Source: Acidimicrobiia bacterium (GTDB lineage: Bacteria > Actinomycetota > Acidimicrobiia > Spongiisociales > JAENVV01). Taken from it: 48,805 nt of DNA. Position numbers and translations under genes: made by a program. Every line of letters begins with the position of its first letter. Positions within the stretch are counted from its first letter, which is position 1. This document shows positions 33,705 to 41,201 of this stretch, piece by piece. The DNA is taken from positions 1-48,805 of the forward strand of contig JAGXFS010000013.1 of NCBI GenBank assembly GCA_024637275.1, given 5' to 3'. A model generated the notes under the pieces. That model had not been told where the DNA came from and ran no database searches. It saw only the letters and a list, made by a program, of their open reading frames with translations.

Positions 33705-33899
33705 CATTCCATCGCGCGTCCATCGCGCGAGAGGATGCGATGGGAGGGGCAACAACGCGAAATGATGAGAATTGAAAACGGCCTCTGAGCAGGCGTTTCG
33801 CGCTTTTCCCCAGGTCAGCGAACCCGACCATATCGGGCTCATAACCCGAAGGTCGCAGGTTCAAATCCTGCCCCCGCTACGAATGTGCCCCCGCTACGA
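33705..33899 (+). repeat. Repeat unit D: hairpin, arm, tRNA-Met 3' half, double tail
   Basis: This copy has the hairpin CCATCGC/GCGATGG, the arm, and an undamaged tRNA-Met 3' half at 33833-33882, with anticodon CAT. After three bases (ATG) the acceptor tail TGCCCCCGCTACGA is repeated at 33886-33899. This double tail is the empty-site counterpart of the 14.07-15.13 kb region, where the IS lies between the tails. Reading on the minus strand it also lies in the open extension of the kinase frame, which I reject as coding. Confidence 0.8.
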
Positions 33900-33901
33900 A
33901 C

Positions 33902-33930
33902 AGAAGACCCAGGTTTTGCCTGGGTTTTCT
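33902..33930 (+). terminator. Intrinsic terminator after repeat D
   Basis: A 12-bp stem (AGAAGACCCAGG against CCTGGGTTTTCT, one G-T pair) with a five-base loop sits directly after the second tail. It is followed by a short pyrimidine-rich stretch. Confidence 0.7.
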
Positions 33931-33995
33931 GCGTTTCTGGCTACCAGAGCTGGAACGGAGATCTGGCCAGATTCCATCCGTTTTCCATCCGCTTT

Positions 33996-34076
33996 TGTAC
34001 TGTTTCGGAAACAGCTCACGGCGTCCCATCGGGGCCCCGGACGGGCATTGGCGACGGTCCGGGTGTCAATTCTCGC
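33996..34076 (+). repeat. Downstream block shared with repeat A
   Basis: This block matches 231-311, from TGTACTGTTTCGG through GGACGGGCATTGGCGACGG to GGTGTCAATT. Within it CTGTTT-CGG-AAACAG is a perfect palindrome; in the A copy a shifted palindrome, TGTAC...GTACA, occupies the same place. Confidence 0.6.
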
Positions 34077-34162
34077 GGCTACGTTTGGTGTCCGATGATG
34101 GCCGTAGGCAGCGCATAGACGTGCCGTTATGTACGGGGTTGGGATTGTGTAGTGTCGTTCGG

Positions 34163-34306
34163 GTGACCACATTTGATCGGAATCCGGATGCGTTCCTGGA
34201 TGGCCGAGCTTCGGTCAGTCGCCAGGTTTCAGTCGGGGGCACCACCCTGTACGCAGAGGAGCAGGGTTCGGGTGCGGCGGTGTTATTGATCGGTGCTGCC
34301 GATTAG
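34163..34306 (+). pseudogene. Alpha/beta hydrolase, N-terminal stump
   Basis: A 47-residue frame from GTG 34163 ends VGGTTLYAEEQGSGAAVLLI then GAAD, the standard first strands of an alpha/beta-hydrolase, where the oxyanion-hole loop should follow. It then stops at a TAG whose bases overlap the stop codon of the convergent ligase gene. The rest of the enzyme, including the catalytic triad, is missing. Confidence 0.65.
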
Positions 34307-35814
34307 CCGGCTGCTTCGGCTTCTCGGGTGAGGGTTGACACGACGGCGTCGTAGCGGTCCTGAGCTTCGGAAGGAGAGTCCCCGACGCTCGTCACGCCGA
34401 CAAAGCCGTGGGTCGATAGAGCGCTCAGCATGTAAAAAACCGATCCGGTTTGGGTCGCCTGGTTGAAATGGAGTCCCTGCATGAGCGCGATGTCGATCAG
34501 GTCCTGGGGGGTGAACCGGTCGAGGCCTTCGATCTCAAGATGGTCCGACGCCACGTAGAACTTCCTTTTTCCACTTGGCGCGAGGAAATGGCCGGATAGT
34601 TCGTCGTAGGCACCGTCGGTGAGGAATTGGAGTGTGAGGAAAGGATGGGTCGTCCCGCCCTTGCGCAGGTTCAACTCAATGGCATGCTCTTGCCAACCGT
34701 CTTGTGTGCGGGTCATCATGAAGTCGATAGCGAAGCGACCGATGATGCCCCTTACAGCTAGTAACTCACCGACCTTGCGGGCGCTGCGGGAGATCTGGAC
34801 TGCGTATTCAGGGTTGGCGGGGAACCGCGAGCCCATAAACACCTGGCCGTCGTCGCCTCCGAGGATCTGATCGTGCGTCGACAGCACCTCGACGTTGCCG
34901 AGGGGGGTGATGCGCATTTGCACCGATGGACTCGGTAAGTCGTCGCCTTGGATCATGGTTTCCACGATGCCGCCCTCGATGGCCATCGTCTCGAAGTAGT
35001 CGTCGATCGTGCCTGCATGTTCGTTCAGCCTCATTGAGCTGACTCGTTCTTTCACGGCCCGCGCACGTTCGGCGCCATCGGGTAGGCCAGTCAGATCGAC
35101 TATGGCGTTCCCGAACCCGGAGACCCCATCGTTGTGTTTGACGATCACCCTCTCGGCGTCGGGGGATTCGTCGACGAGCTCCAGCGCTGCCGCGACGACA
35201 TCGTCGAGGCTGTGCAAACCTTCACGCCCTGTCGGGTGCGAGATGCCTGCCTGAGCGAAGAGTTTCCGCCCCGCCGACTTCGTTCCGAAGTGAACATCCT
35301 TCGGATCCGCCCCATACATGGGGATCCCCAGTCGCATCGCCAACTCGCGGTCGGACCACGTCGTCATGAACGGCACCAGATGGGCGCGGTCCGGATCGAC
35401 GATCAGATCTCGGATTCGGTCGATCAGCCTGGGACGGTCGAGGAGCTTGTCCGAGAGCGCCCGATAGGTCGCCTCCATGGGAGACAAAAAGAACAGCCGG
35501 CTGCGCACATGACTACCGACGACACCCGGTATCAGGCCGAGGTAATAGTCGATGATGTCGGGATGGATTGCCTGACCGGTGAGGTAGATCATCCGGGCCC
35601 GAGGCTGGCGGAGTAAGAACAGCAGGAACAGGTATCGCTCCTCGTACGCCTGCAGCAGGCTGGCGGCCAACTCGACATCGATATGCGCCGACGGCACCAC
35701 CACGATTGTCTGCTCATCGGTGTTGAGACGTTCGATCGATTTCCATAGGGGGATGAGCTTGGCCTGAAGCGCGTCGTAGGCTGCTTGGTCGTGAGCGTCT
35801 ATGGAGTGGGCCAT
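34303..35814 (-). CDS. PGM1-type ATP-grasp peptide ligase
   Basis: This 503-residue protein resembles the ligase PGM1 of pheganomycin synthesis, which joins peptide units using ATP. Its ATP-grasp core is marked by FGTKSAGRKLFAQAGI, VIVKHNDGVSGFGNAIVDL and HAIELNLRKGGTTHPFLTLQ. The C-terminal domain has HFNQATQTGSVFYMLSAL and GVTSVGDSPSEAQDRY, as in the PGM1_C family. I start at ATG 35814; upstream residues lack conservation. No peptide-precursor gene or other biosynthetic gene is adjacent, so its substrate is unknown. A hypothetical gene at 35914 is divergent across 100 bases. Confidence 0.82.
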   Translation of the reverse strand: MAHSIDAHDQAAYDALQAKLIPLWKSIERLNTDEQTIVVVPSAHIDVELAASLLQAYEERYLFLLFLLRQPRARMIYLTGQAIHPDIIDYYLGLIPGVVGSHVRSRLFFLSPMEATYRALSDKLLDRPRLIDRIRDLIVDPDRAHLVPFMTTWSDRELAMRLGIPMYGADPKDVHFGTKSAGRKLFAQAGISHPTGREGLHSLDDVVAAALELVDESPDAERVIVKHNDGVSGFGNAIVDLTGLPDGAERARAVKERVSSMRLNEHAGTIDDYFETMAIEGGIVETMIQGDDLPSPSVQMRITPLGNVEVLSTHDQILGGDDGQVFMGSRFPANPEYAVQISRSARKVGELLAVRGIIGRFAIDFMMTRTQDGWQEHAIELNLRKGGTTHPFLTLQFLTDGAYDELSGHFLAPSGKRKFYVASDHLEIEGLDRFTPQDLIDIALMQGLHFNQATQTGSVFYMLSALSTHGFVGVTSVGDSPSEAQDRYDAVVSTLTREAEAAG

Positions 35815-35913
35815 CGCCTGTAAGAATATCTCCGGGCCCAGCGAACTGCAGGCGCCACCATTGCCCGGTTGCTGGCTTCCGAACGCTTGGACTCCGCGCG
35901 AGAATGGCTCGCC

Positions 35914-36357
35914 ATGGGACGATTGATGAAGAAGCTCAAGAATTGGTCGGTGGGGTTGCATCCTGGCGAGGAGATCCTCGCAGCAATGGTGCTCCACCCG
36001 AACGGAATGGCCCGTCGTGTGGCGTTGGGGCCTGGCATCGGACCGGTGATGGAGAAGCGTGCCAGAAAGGAAGACGAGCCGATGGTCAGCGATCGCGGCA
36101 CAGCAGCCACCCTGCCGGAGGGTTTCGCAGTGATTGCCGTGACGCCGCTGAGGTATGTGGTGTATGAAATGTCGGGTTCACGCCCACGCGACGTTGCCGT
36201 GAGTCTCGGCAGAGACCAGATCGTGCGGGTGGAAATCAGCAAGGACAGGATCGGCCCTCCGGTCCGCATCGATTTTGCAGATGGCACGAGTTGCATGTTC
36301 GAGACGCCGATGAACAACAGCGATGTGAAGAACTTCCTCAGCTCAGCCGGGACTTGA
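35914..36357 (+). CDS. Hypothetical protein, 147 residues
   Basis: The protein begins MGRLMKKLKNWSVGLHPGEE and has an alternating strand pattern (FAVIAVTPLRYVVYEMSGS, then VRIDFADGTSCMFETP) that suggests a PH-like beta-sandwich, with no signal peptide or membrane helix. I do not recognise the family. ATG 35914 is preferred over the one at 35869. It is divergent from the PGM1-type ligase, with which it shares a 100-base promoter region. Confidence 0.65.
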   Translation: MGRLMKKLKNWSVGLHPGEEILAAMVLHPNGMARRVALGPGIGPVMEKRARKEDEPMVSDRGTAATLPEGFAVIAVTPLRYVVYEMSGSRPRDVAVSLGRDQIVRVEISKDRIGPPVRIDFADGTSCMFETPMNNSDVKNFLSSAGT

Positions 36358-36729
36358 TCCGCACCAAGCCCAAGCTGGATCGAGGAATACTGACTGTTAG
36401 GAATGCCGCACGAAACGGCCCATTGCCGGATACTCGACGCCCTCGCGAACCTTGACTTGTGGCTCATCCCCCGAAGGTCGCCGGTTCAAATCCTGCCCCG
36501 TTTTCGACGAGGGCTTTCCGCTAGGGCTGACGCTTTCATCCGGAGGATCAGTGCGCTGACGACCGTAGGCCGTAGCTAGTAGAGCCAGCATTCCGGTGTT
36601 CGCTGCCAACATGATGATTGCGAAGGAAATGCAGGGAAGATGGCGGCAGTGGCTTAACATGATCCAGATCATGTACCGGTCCGCGCGACATCGAGAACCC
36701 ACCCGCGCCCTTGACCTGATTGCGGGCTC
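36358..36729. other. Gap with a decayed tRNA-Met 3' half
   Basis: GGCTCATCCCCCGAAGGTCG followed by CCGGTTCAAATCCTGCCCCG at about 36460-36500 is a mutated copy of the tRNA 3' half (broken anticodon loop, T stem CCGG), with no hairpin arm. The rest is empty. The CoA-transferase promoter probably lies in the last 100 bases. Confidence 0.5.
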
Positions 36730-37884
36730 ATGAGCGGATTACTTGACGGGGTCCGGGTAGTTGATCTGACCCGGGTTCTCGCCGGACCTTACGCCGGTCA
36801 GATCCTTGCCGAGATGGGCGCCGACGTCATCAAAGTGGAGCCCCCCGAAGGCGACATGGCTCGTGGGATCGGGCCCTTCATCGACGGCCGGTCACTGTAT
36901 TTCTCCTCTCTGAACACCGGCAAGCGCGGCATCGTGTTGAATCTGGCCACCGAAGACGGGTCCAACGCTCTTCATGCCTTGTTGGAGACTGCCGATATCG
37001 TTCTCGAGAACTATCGGCCGGCCGCCGTGCGGAAGCTCGGATTGGAACCGGAGGATCTTCTCGCCCGTCACCCGAGCCTGGTCATTGTCACGATCTCGGG
37101 ATACGCCAGAAGCAGTTCGCGAGCTGCAGAAGGGTCGTTCGATCTGATCGCCCAGGCTGACAGCGGGATCATGTCCACCACCGGCGAAGCCCACGGTGCC
37201 CCCGTGCGAGCCGGTGTTGCGATCGGTGATTTGGCGGCAGGACTATGGGCGGCACTTGGAGGAGTGGCCGCGTACTCAGCCCGCCTGCGAGATGGCCGGG
37301 GTCGCCATGTCGAAGTCCCATTGCTCGATTCGGCGATGTCAATGCTCACCTATCTGGCGACATCGGCGATGGGAACCGGAAGTGACCCTGCCCCGGTGGG
37401 CTCTGGACACCACAACATCGTTCCCTATCGCGCCTTCGCCACCCGAGACGGTTGGGTTGTCATTGCAGTAATCGGCGACAAGTTCTGGCCGATGCTCTGC
37501 GAGGTGATTGGCCTCGAGCATCTTGGCCGCGACGATCGCTTCCGCACGAATTTGCAGCGCACCGAGGCCCGTCGGGAGATCGACGAAGCCGTCGAGGAAG
37601 CGGTTGGTCGCCTGACAACAGCCGAGGCGCTGGAGCGTCTGCGCAAAGCGGGGGTACCGCACGGTCCGCTCAACACAGTGCTTCAGGCAATGGCTACGCC
37701 CTACGTTCAGGAGACTGGCATGGTGGCCGAAGTCGAAACACCGGAGGGCAGCTATCGAATCGTCCAAGGCCCGCTGCGATCCGGACCTCCATCACGGCAT
37801 GCCCCAGCACTCGGGGAGCACACCGACGAGATCCTCGCCGAGCTGCGGGGCGAGCCGAAAAGAGTCGAACCCCTATCGCCGTGA
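36730..37884 (+). CDS. CaiB/BaiF family III CoA-transferase
   Basis: Family III enzymes move CoA between carboxylates through an aspartyl-CoA intermediate. The 384-residue sequence opens LLDGVRVVDLTRVLAGPYAG, with the IKVEPPEGDMAR segment; the catalytic aspartate is in EGSFDLIAQADSG (about Asp138). The C-terminus ALGEHTDEILAEL is standard. The length is normal. No acyl-CoA dehydrogenase or racemase lies beside it, so the substrate cannot be named. The gene ends 240 bases before the convergent dehydrogenase, with a perfect long palindrome between them. Confidence 0.9.
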   Translation: MSGLLDGVRVVDLTRVLAGPYAGQILAEMGADVIKVEPPEGDMARGIGPFIDGRSLYFSSLNTGKRGIVLNLATEDGSNALHALLETADIVLENYRPAAVRKLGLEPEDLLARHPSLVIVTISGYARSSSRAAEGSFDLIAQADSGIMSTTGEAHGAPVRAGVAIGDLAAGLWAALGGVAAYSARLRDGRGRHVEVPLLDSAMSMLTYLATSAMGTGSDPAPVGSGHHNIVPYRAFATRDGWVVIAVIGDKFWPMLCEVIGLEHLGRDDRFRTNLQRTEARREIDEAVEEAVGRLTTAEALERLRKAGVPHGPLNTVLQAMATPYVQETGMVAEVETPEGSYRIVQGPLRSGPPSRHAPALGEHTDEILAELRGEPKRVEPLSP

Positions 37885-38038
37885 GGAACGTATCCGGGCC
37901 GTCTAGCCCGAGTCGGGTCACGCACCCGAGGCACTGAGGAGCAGCGGCCGACCGCTTTGCTCATTGCCATTGGTTTGAGTGAACTCGTGTAGACCGTCTG
38001 CCGGCACCCCTTTCTTCGCCCGGGAGATCGGGATGACG

Positions 38039-38081
38039 ACATGACTCCAACCCGTAGTGTTCCTACAGGTTGGAGTCATGT
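38039..38081. terminator. Long perfect inverted repeat between convergent genes
   Basis: ACATGACTCCAACC and its exact complement GGTTGGAGTCATGT are separated by 15 bases that themselves contain GTAG/CTAC, so the stem can extend after one mismatch. It lies between the CoA-transferase and the convergent alcohol dehydrogenase and could terminate both, but it lacks a T tract. A palindromic mobile remnant is an alternative. Confidence 0.55.
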
Positions 38082-38125
38082 ACCTCCTAACCCAGCTGTC
38101 GCCGGGGAGAATGCTGCTGACGCTA

Positions 38126-39178
38126 TCAAGCAGTGAGGACGACCTTGAGGGCGTCGTGGTCGACGGCATTCTCATATACGTCGTAGGCCTCCATGATGTT
38201 GTCGAGGGCGAACCGATGGGTCGTGAACTTTTCGGGGGCGATAGCGCCCGACTCGATGTCAGCTAGCAACTCCTCGGTGGTGACGGCATTGACGAGTCCG
38301 GTCGTAATAGTGATGTTGTTGATCCACTGTTCCTGGATCGGGAACTCAACGGCGGACCCGTGCACTCCCACGTTGGCTACGTTGCCTCCGGGACGAATGG
38401 CCGCCAGAGCGGTATCCCAGGTTGCTGGCACACCCACTGCCTCGATGGCCACGTCTACGCCGAGGCCGTCGTCTGACATGGCCTTGAGGGCGGCGACGAC
38501 GTCGTCGACCTCTTTGATGTTGATCGTGTCGGTGGCGCCGAAGTCCAGAGCTTGAGTGAGGCGGAAAGCGTTGCCATCGACGGCGATGACTTTGCTCGCT
38601 CCTGCGTTGCCGGCGGTCATGATCGCGGCCAGGCCGACAGGACCCACACCGATGACAGCTACTACGTCGCCCTCGCTGACATCTCCGTATTGCACGCCGA
38701 TCTCATATCCGGTCGGAAGGATGTCACTGAGCATCACACCTTGTTCGTCGGAAACGCCTTCGGGTAACCGGATCAGACCGTTGTCGGCAAAGGGCACGCG
38801 CACGTACTCTGCCTGGGTGCCGTCGATGAGGTGGCCGAAGATCCAGCCGATCCCGCCTACGGTTTTGCAGTGCGACGGCATGTTCGCCAGACAGTAGGAG
38901 CAGGTTCCACACTTGGTGACACAAGAGATGATGACACGGTCACCGACCTCGATGTCGGTCACGCCGGTGCCGACTTCGGTGACGACGCCGACTCCTTCGT
39001 GACCGAGGATGCGACCGTCGGTCACAGCCGGAACGTCACCTTTGAGGATGTGTAAGTCGGTCCCGCAGATGGTTGTGGTCTCGACCTTGACGATGGCGTC
39101 GGTTGGATCGATGATGGTCGGGTCAGGTACTTCCTCCCAGGCCTTCTGGCCGGGACCGTGGTAAACGACTGCTTTCAT
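38126..39178 (-). CDS. Zinc-dependent alcohol dehydrogenase (MDR)
   Basis: A 350-residue medium-chain dehydrogenase oxidises an alcohol with NAD(P). TICGTDLHILKGD holds the catalytic Cys, GHEGVGVV the zinc histidine, and CVTKCGTCSYCLANMPSHC the four-cysteine structural zinc site. The cofactor turn is VIGVGPVGLAAI. The GGVGWIFGHLIDGTQAEY-type segment resembles the formaldehyde/threonine dehydrogenase branch (here TVGGIGWIFGHLIDGT). ATG 39178 has a clean AGGAG site. It is convergent with the CoA-transferase and monocistronic. Confidence 0.92.
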   Translation of the reverse strand: MKAVVYHGPGQKAWEEVPDPTIIDPTDAIVKVETTTICGTDLHILKGDVPAVTDGRILGHEGVGVVTEVGTGVTDIEVGDRVIISCVTKCGTCSYCLANMPSHCKTVGGIGWIFGHLIDGTQAEYVRVPFADNGLIRLPEGVSDEQGVMLSDILPTGYEIGVQYGDVSEGDVVAVIGVGPVGLAAIMTAGNAGASKVIAVDGNAFRLTQALDFGATDTINIKEVDDVVAALKAMSDDGLGVDVAIEAVGVPATWDTALAAIRPGGNVANVGVHGSAVEFPIQEQWINNITITTGLVNAVTTEELLADIESGAIAPEKFTTHRFALDNIMEAYDVYENAVDHDALKVVLTA

Positions 39179-39385
39179 GAGATACTCCTGTGTCGAAACG
39201 CTATTGATCCGAATGTATCAAGAATCCGGGATCGTCTCGACCGAGCGAAAGGCCCTTCCACGGGTCCAAAGGACCCAGTTTTGAGAGTGCCAGTCGGCGT
39301 CTGTTAACCGGGGCACCGGCTATCCCGGCTGCATTTCGCCGAAAACCAGAGTCGTGTGGTGGCACGTCCGCCCCAAGGAGCGGGG

Positions 39386-40462
39386 CTACTCGACTGGTCT
39401 CGGGTAGAACCTTTTGCGGGCCCAGAGCGCAACATAAATGAGCCCGACGAGAACGGGTACCTCGATGAGCGGTCCGACTACCCCGGCGAGAGCTTCGCCG
39501 GATGTTACGCCGAACACGCCGATGGCCACGGCAATGGCCAGTTCGAAGTTGTTGGAGGCGGCAGTGAACGCAACGCTGACGTTCTTCTCATACGACATGT
39601 TGAGTCGGAGTCCAAGAGCGAACGAGACCACCCACATGAGCCCGAAGTAAGCGAGAAGGGGGAGAGCGATCCGGGCGACGTCGAATGGTTGGGCCGTGAT
39701 GGTTTCGCCCTGGAGGGCGAAGAGGATTACCACGGTGAACAGCAGTCCGTAGAGGGCCCAGGGGGCCAGTTTGGGAAGAAACCTGGTTTCGTACCATTCG
39801 ATGTCGCGGGTGCGTTCACCCCACAGGCGGGTCAGGTAACCGGCGGCGAGGGGAATACCCAAGAACACAAGGACGATCTTGGCGATTTCCCACATCGACA
39901 CGTCCAATGTGGCGGCGTCAAGACCCAGCCACGTCGGAAGCAGCTCGAGGTAGAAGTAGCCGAGAATTGAGTAGGCGACGATCTGGAACACCGAGTTGAG
40001 TGCAACCAGCACGGCGGCGGCTTCGCGATCGCCGCAAGCCAGGTCGTTCCAGATCAACACCATGGCAATGCAGCGGGCCAGACCGATGATGATAAGTCCG
40101 GTGCGGTATTCGGGAAGATCGGGGAGGAGCAGCCAGGCCAGAGCGAACATCAATGCCGGACCTACCACCCAGTTGAGGGCCAGTGAGGTGACCATCAGTT
40201 TGCGGTCGGTGGTGACGTCGCCGATCCTGGAGTAGCGGACTTTGGCCAGCACCGGGTACATCATTACTAGCAATCCGAGTGCGATTGGGAGCGAGACGGT
40301 GCCGATCTTGACGGTGTCCATCCAGTCGTTGAGGTCGGGGATTAGTCGACCCAGGCCCAGGCCAAGGACCATCGCGACGATGATCCACACCGGGAGGAAT
40401 CGATCGACCATCGACAGGCGAGCCAGAGCTGGTTCGGAAGGTGCGACCGGGGTGGCGCTCAT
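39386..40462 (-). CDS. arsB: Arsenite efflux transporter ACR3
   Basis: A 358-residue protein with about ten membrane helices is an ACR3-type arsenite pump. MVDRFLPVWIIVAMVLGLGLG, the conserved cysteine helix IIIGLARCIAMVLIWNDLACGD and AFTAASNNFELAIAVAIGVFG are hallmark segments. ACR3 exports As(OH)3 (and in some cases antimonite) using the proton-motive force. The start ATG overlaps by four bases the stop of a 19-codon leader frame. No ArsR or arsenate reductase gene is visible nearby. Confidence 0.94.
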   Translation of the reverse strand: MSATPVAPSEPALARLSMVDRFLPVWIIVAMVLGLGLGRLIPDLNDWMDTVKIGTVSLPIALGLLVMMYPVLAKVRYSRIGDVTTDRKLMVTSLALNWVVGPALMFALAWLLLPDLPEYRTGLIIIGLARCIAMVLIWNDLACGDREAAAVLVALNSVFQIVAYSILGYFYLELLPTWLGLDAATLDVSMWEIAKIVLVFLGIPLAAGYLTRLWGERTRDIEWYETRFLPKLAPWALYGLLFTVVILFALQGETITAQPFDVARIALPLLAYFGLMWVVSFALGLRLNMSYEKNVSVAFTAASNNFELAIAVAIGVFGVTSGEALAGVVGPLIEVPVLVGLIYVALWARKRFYPRPVE

Positions 40463-40518
40463 GTAAGGGCCTCAGTGATCAGCCTGGCAGAGCCCAGACT
40501 GAGTACTTGGATCTTCAT
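40459..40518 (-). CDS. Leader peptide or thioredoxin-like stump before ACR3
   Basis: A 19-residue frame, MKIQVLSLGSARLITEALT, begins at ATG 40518 with GGGAGG seven bases upstream, and its TGA overlaps the ACR3 ATG. Its first residues look like the start of the small thioredoxin-like proteins (MKIQVLGxGC...) often encoded in arsenic operons, but the CxxC is absent. It is either a translation-coupling leader or the remnant of such a gene shortened by deletion. Confidence 0.55.
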   Translation of the reverse strand: MKIQVLSLGSARLITEALT

Positions 40519-40714
40519 GTGAGCCTCCCTACCGGACCAGACTGAACTGGGAAACCGGCTGCAAGTGAGCCTTCTTCAACATCTTTGACCTGGATGGCGA
40601 TCGGAACGATGTACCACCAGCAGACCGGACGGTAGCGTCGAAAGTCCCGAATGTTGGCCACACATCCGCACCGACTCGGCGTAGCCGCGTCATCTGGCGT
40701 GGCAAAATGGGGGT

Positions 40715-41122
40715 GTGGACGACGGAAGCCAGGAGCGCTATTACCACGGCACCCGCGCCGACGTGCAGCCCGGAGATTTGATTGAACCGGGCTACAGCTC
40801 AAACTTCGGCAGCCGGAGGAAGGCCAATCACGTCTATTTGACTGCCACCGTGGACGCGGCGATCTGGGGTGCGGAACTAGCAGTTGGCTAGGGCCACGGC
40901 AGGATCTACGTCGTGGAACCAACCGGCCTCATCGAGGACGACCCGAACCTGACCGACAAGAAGTTCCCCGGAAACCCGACGAAGTCCTACCGCTCTCGTG
41001 AACCGTTGCGGGTCACCGGCGAGCTCACGGACTGGGAGGGGCACGCCCCCGTTGTCCTTCAGGCGATGAAGGACAACGTCGAACGCCTCAAGCAACTCGG
41101 CATTGAGGCAATCGACGACTGA
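40715..41122 (+). pseudogene. arr: Rifampin ADP-ribosyltransferase Arr, amber-interrupted
   Basis: Arr inactivates rifamycins by ADP-ribosylation. The sequence is otherwise full-length (135 residues): RYYHGTRADVQPGDLIEPGY, NHVYLTATVDAAIWGAELA, then RIYVVEPTGLIEDDPNLTDK and KFPGNPTKSYRSREPL. A single in-frame TAG at 40889-40891 falls after AELAVG and before GHGRIYVV, at a codon that is usually for a polar or acidic residue. The frame is intact on both sides, so this is a recent nonsense change, a readthrough site or a sequencing error. The start is GTG 40715. It is divergent from the ACR3 operon. Confidence 0.85.
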
Positions 41123-41201
41123 TGACGCTAGTTGCGACTACCCCTCAGCCGGGTGCCGCCCGAGTTCGATAGAGTTCGAGAGGCCATCGAAGAGGAGCAC
41201 G

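Noticed and set aside
33576-33842. A long N-terminal extension of the PAS kinase through repeat D, and similar minus-strand frames in repeats B and C
   Set aside because: The frame crosses the dispersed repeat and tRNA-like sequence; comparable spurious frames (GYEP-type) arise from tRNA fragments in many genomes, and a proper ribosome site precedes the ATG at 33575.
33894-34172. Antisense frame downstream of repeats A and D as the 3' end of an integrase gene
   Set aside because: Attractive because integrase genes often end at a tRNA attachment site, but the two copies differ by an indel that breaks the frame and no recombinase catalytic motif is present.
36397-36702. A 101-residue minus-strand gene upstream of the CoA-transferase
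   Set aside because: Its centre is the decayed tRNA-Met 3' half; only a short stretch (MLAANTGMLALLATAYG) looks protein-like and no start site supports it.
40529-40747. An ArsR-like repressor upstream of the ACR3 pump
   Set aside because: No helix-turn-helix or metal-binding cysteine pattern is present in any frame between 40519 and 40714.
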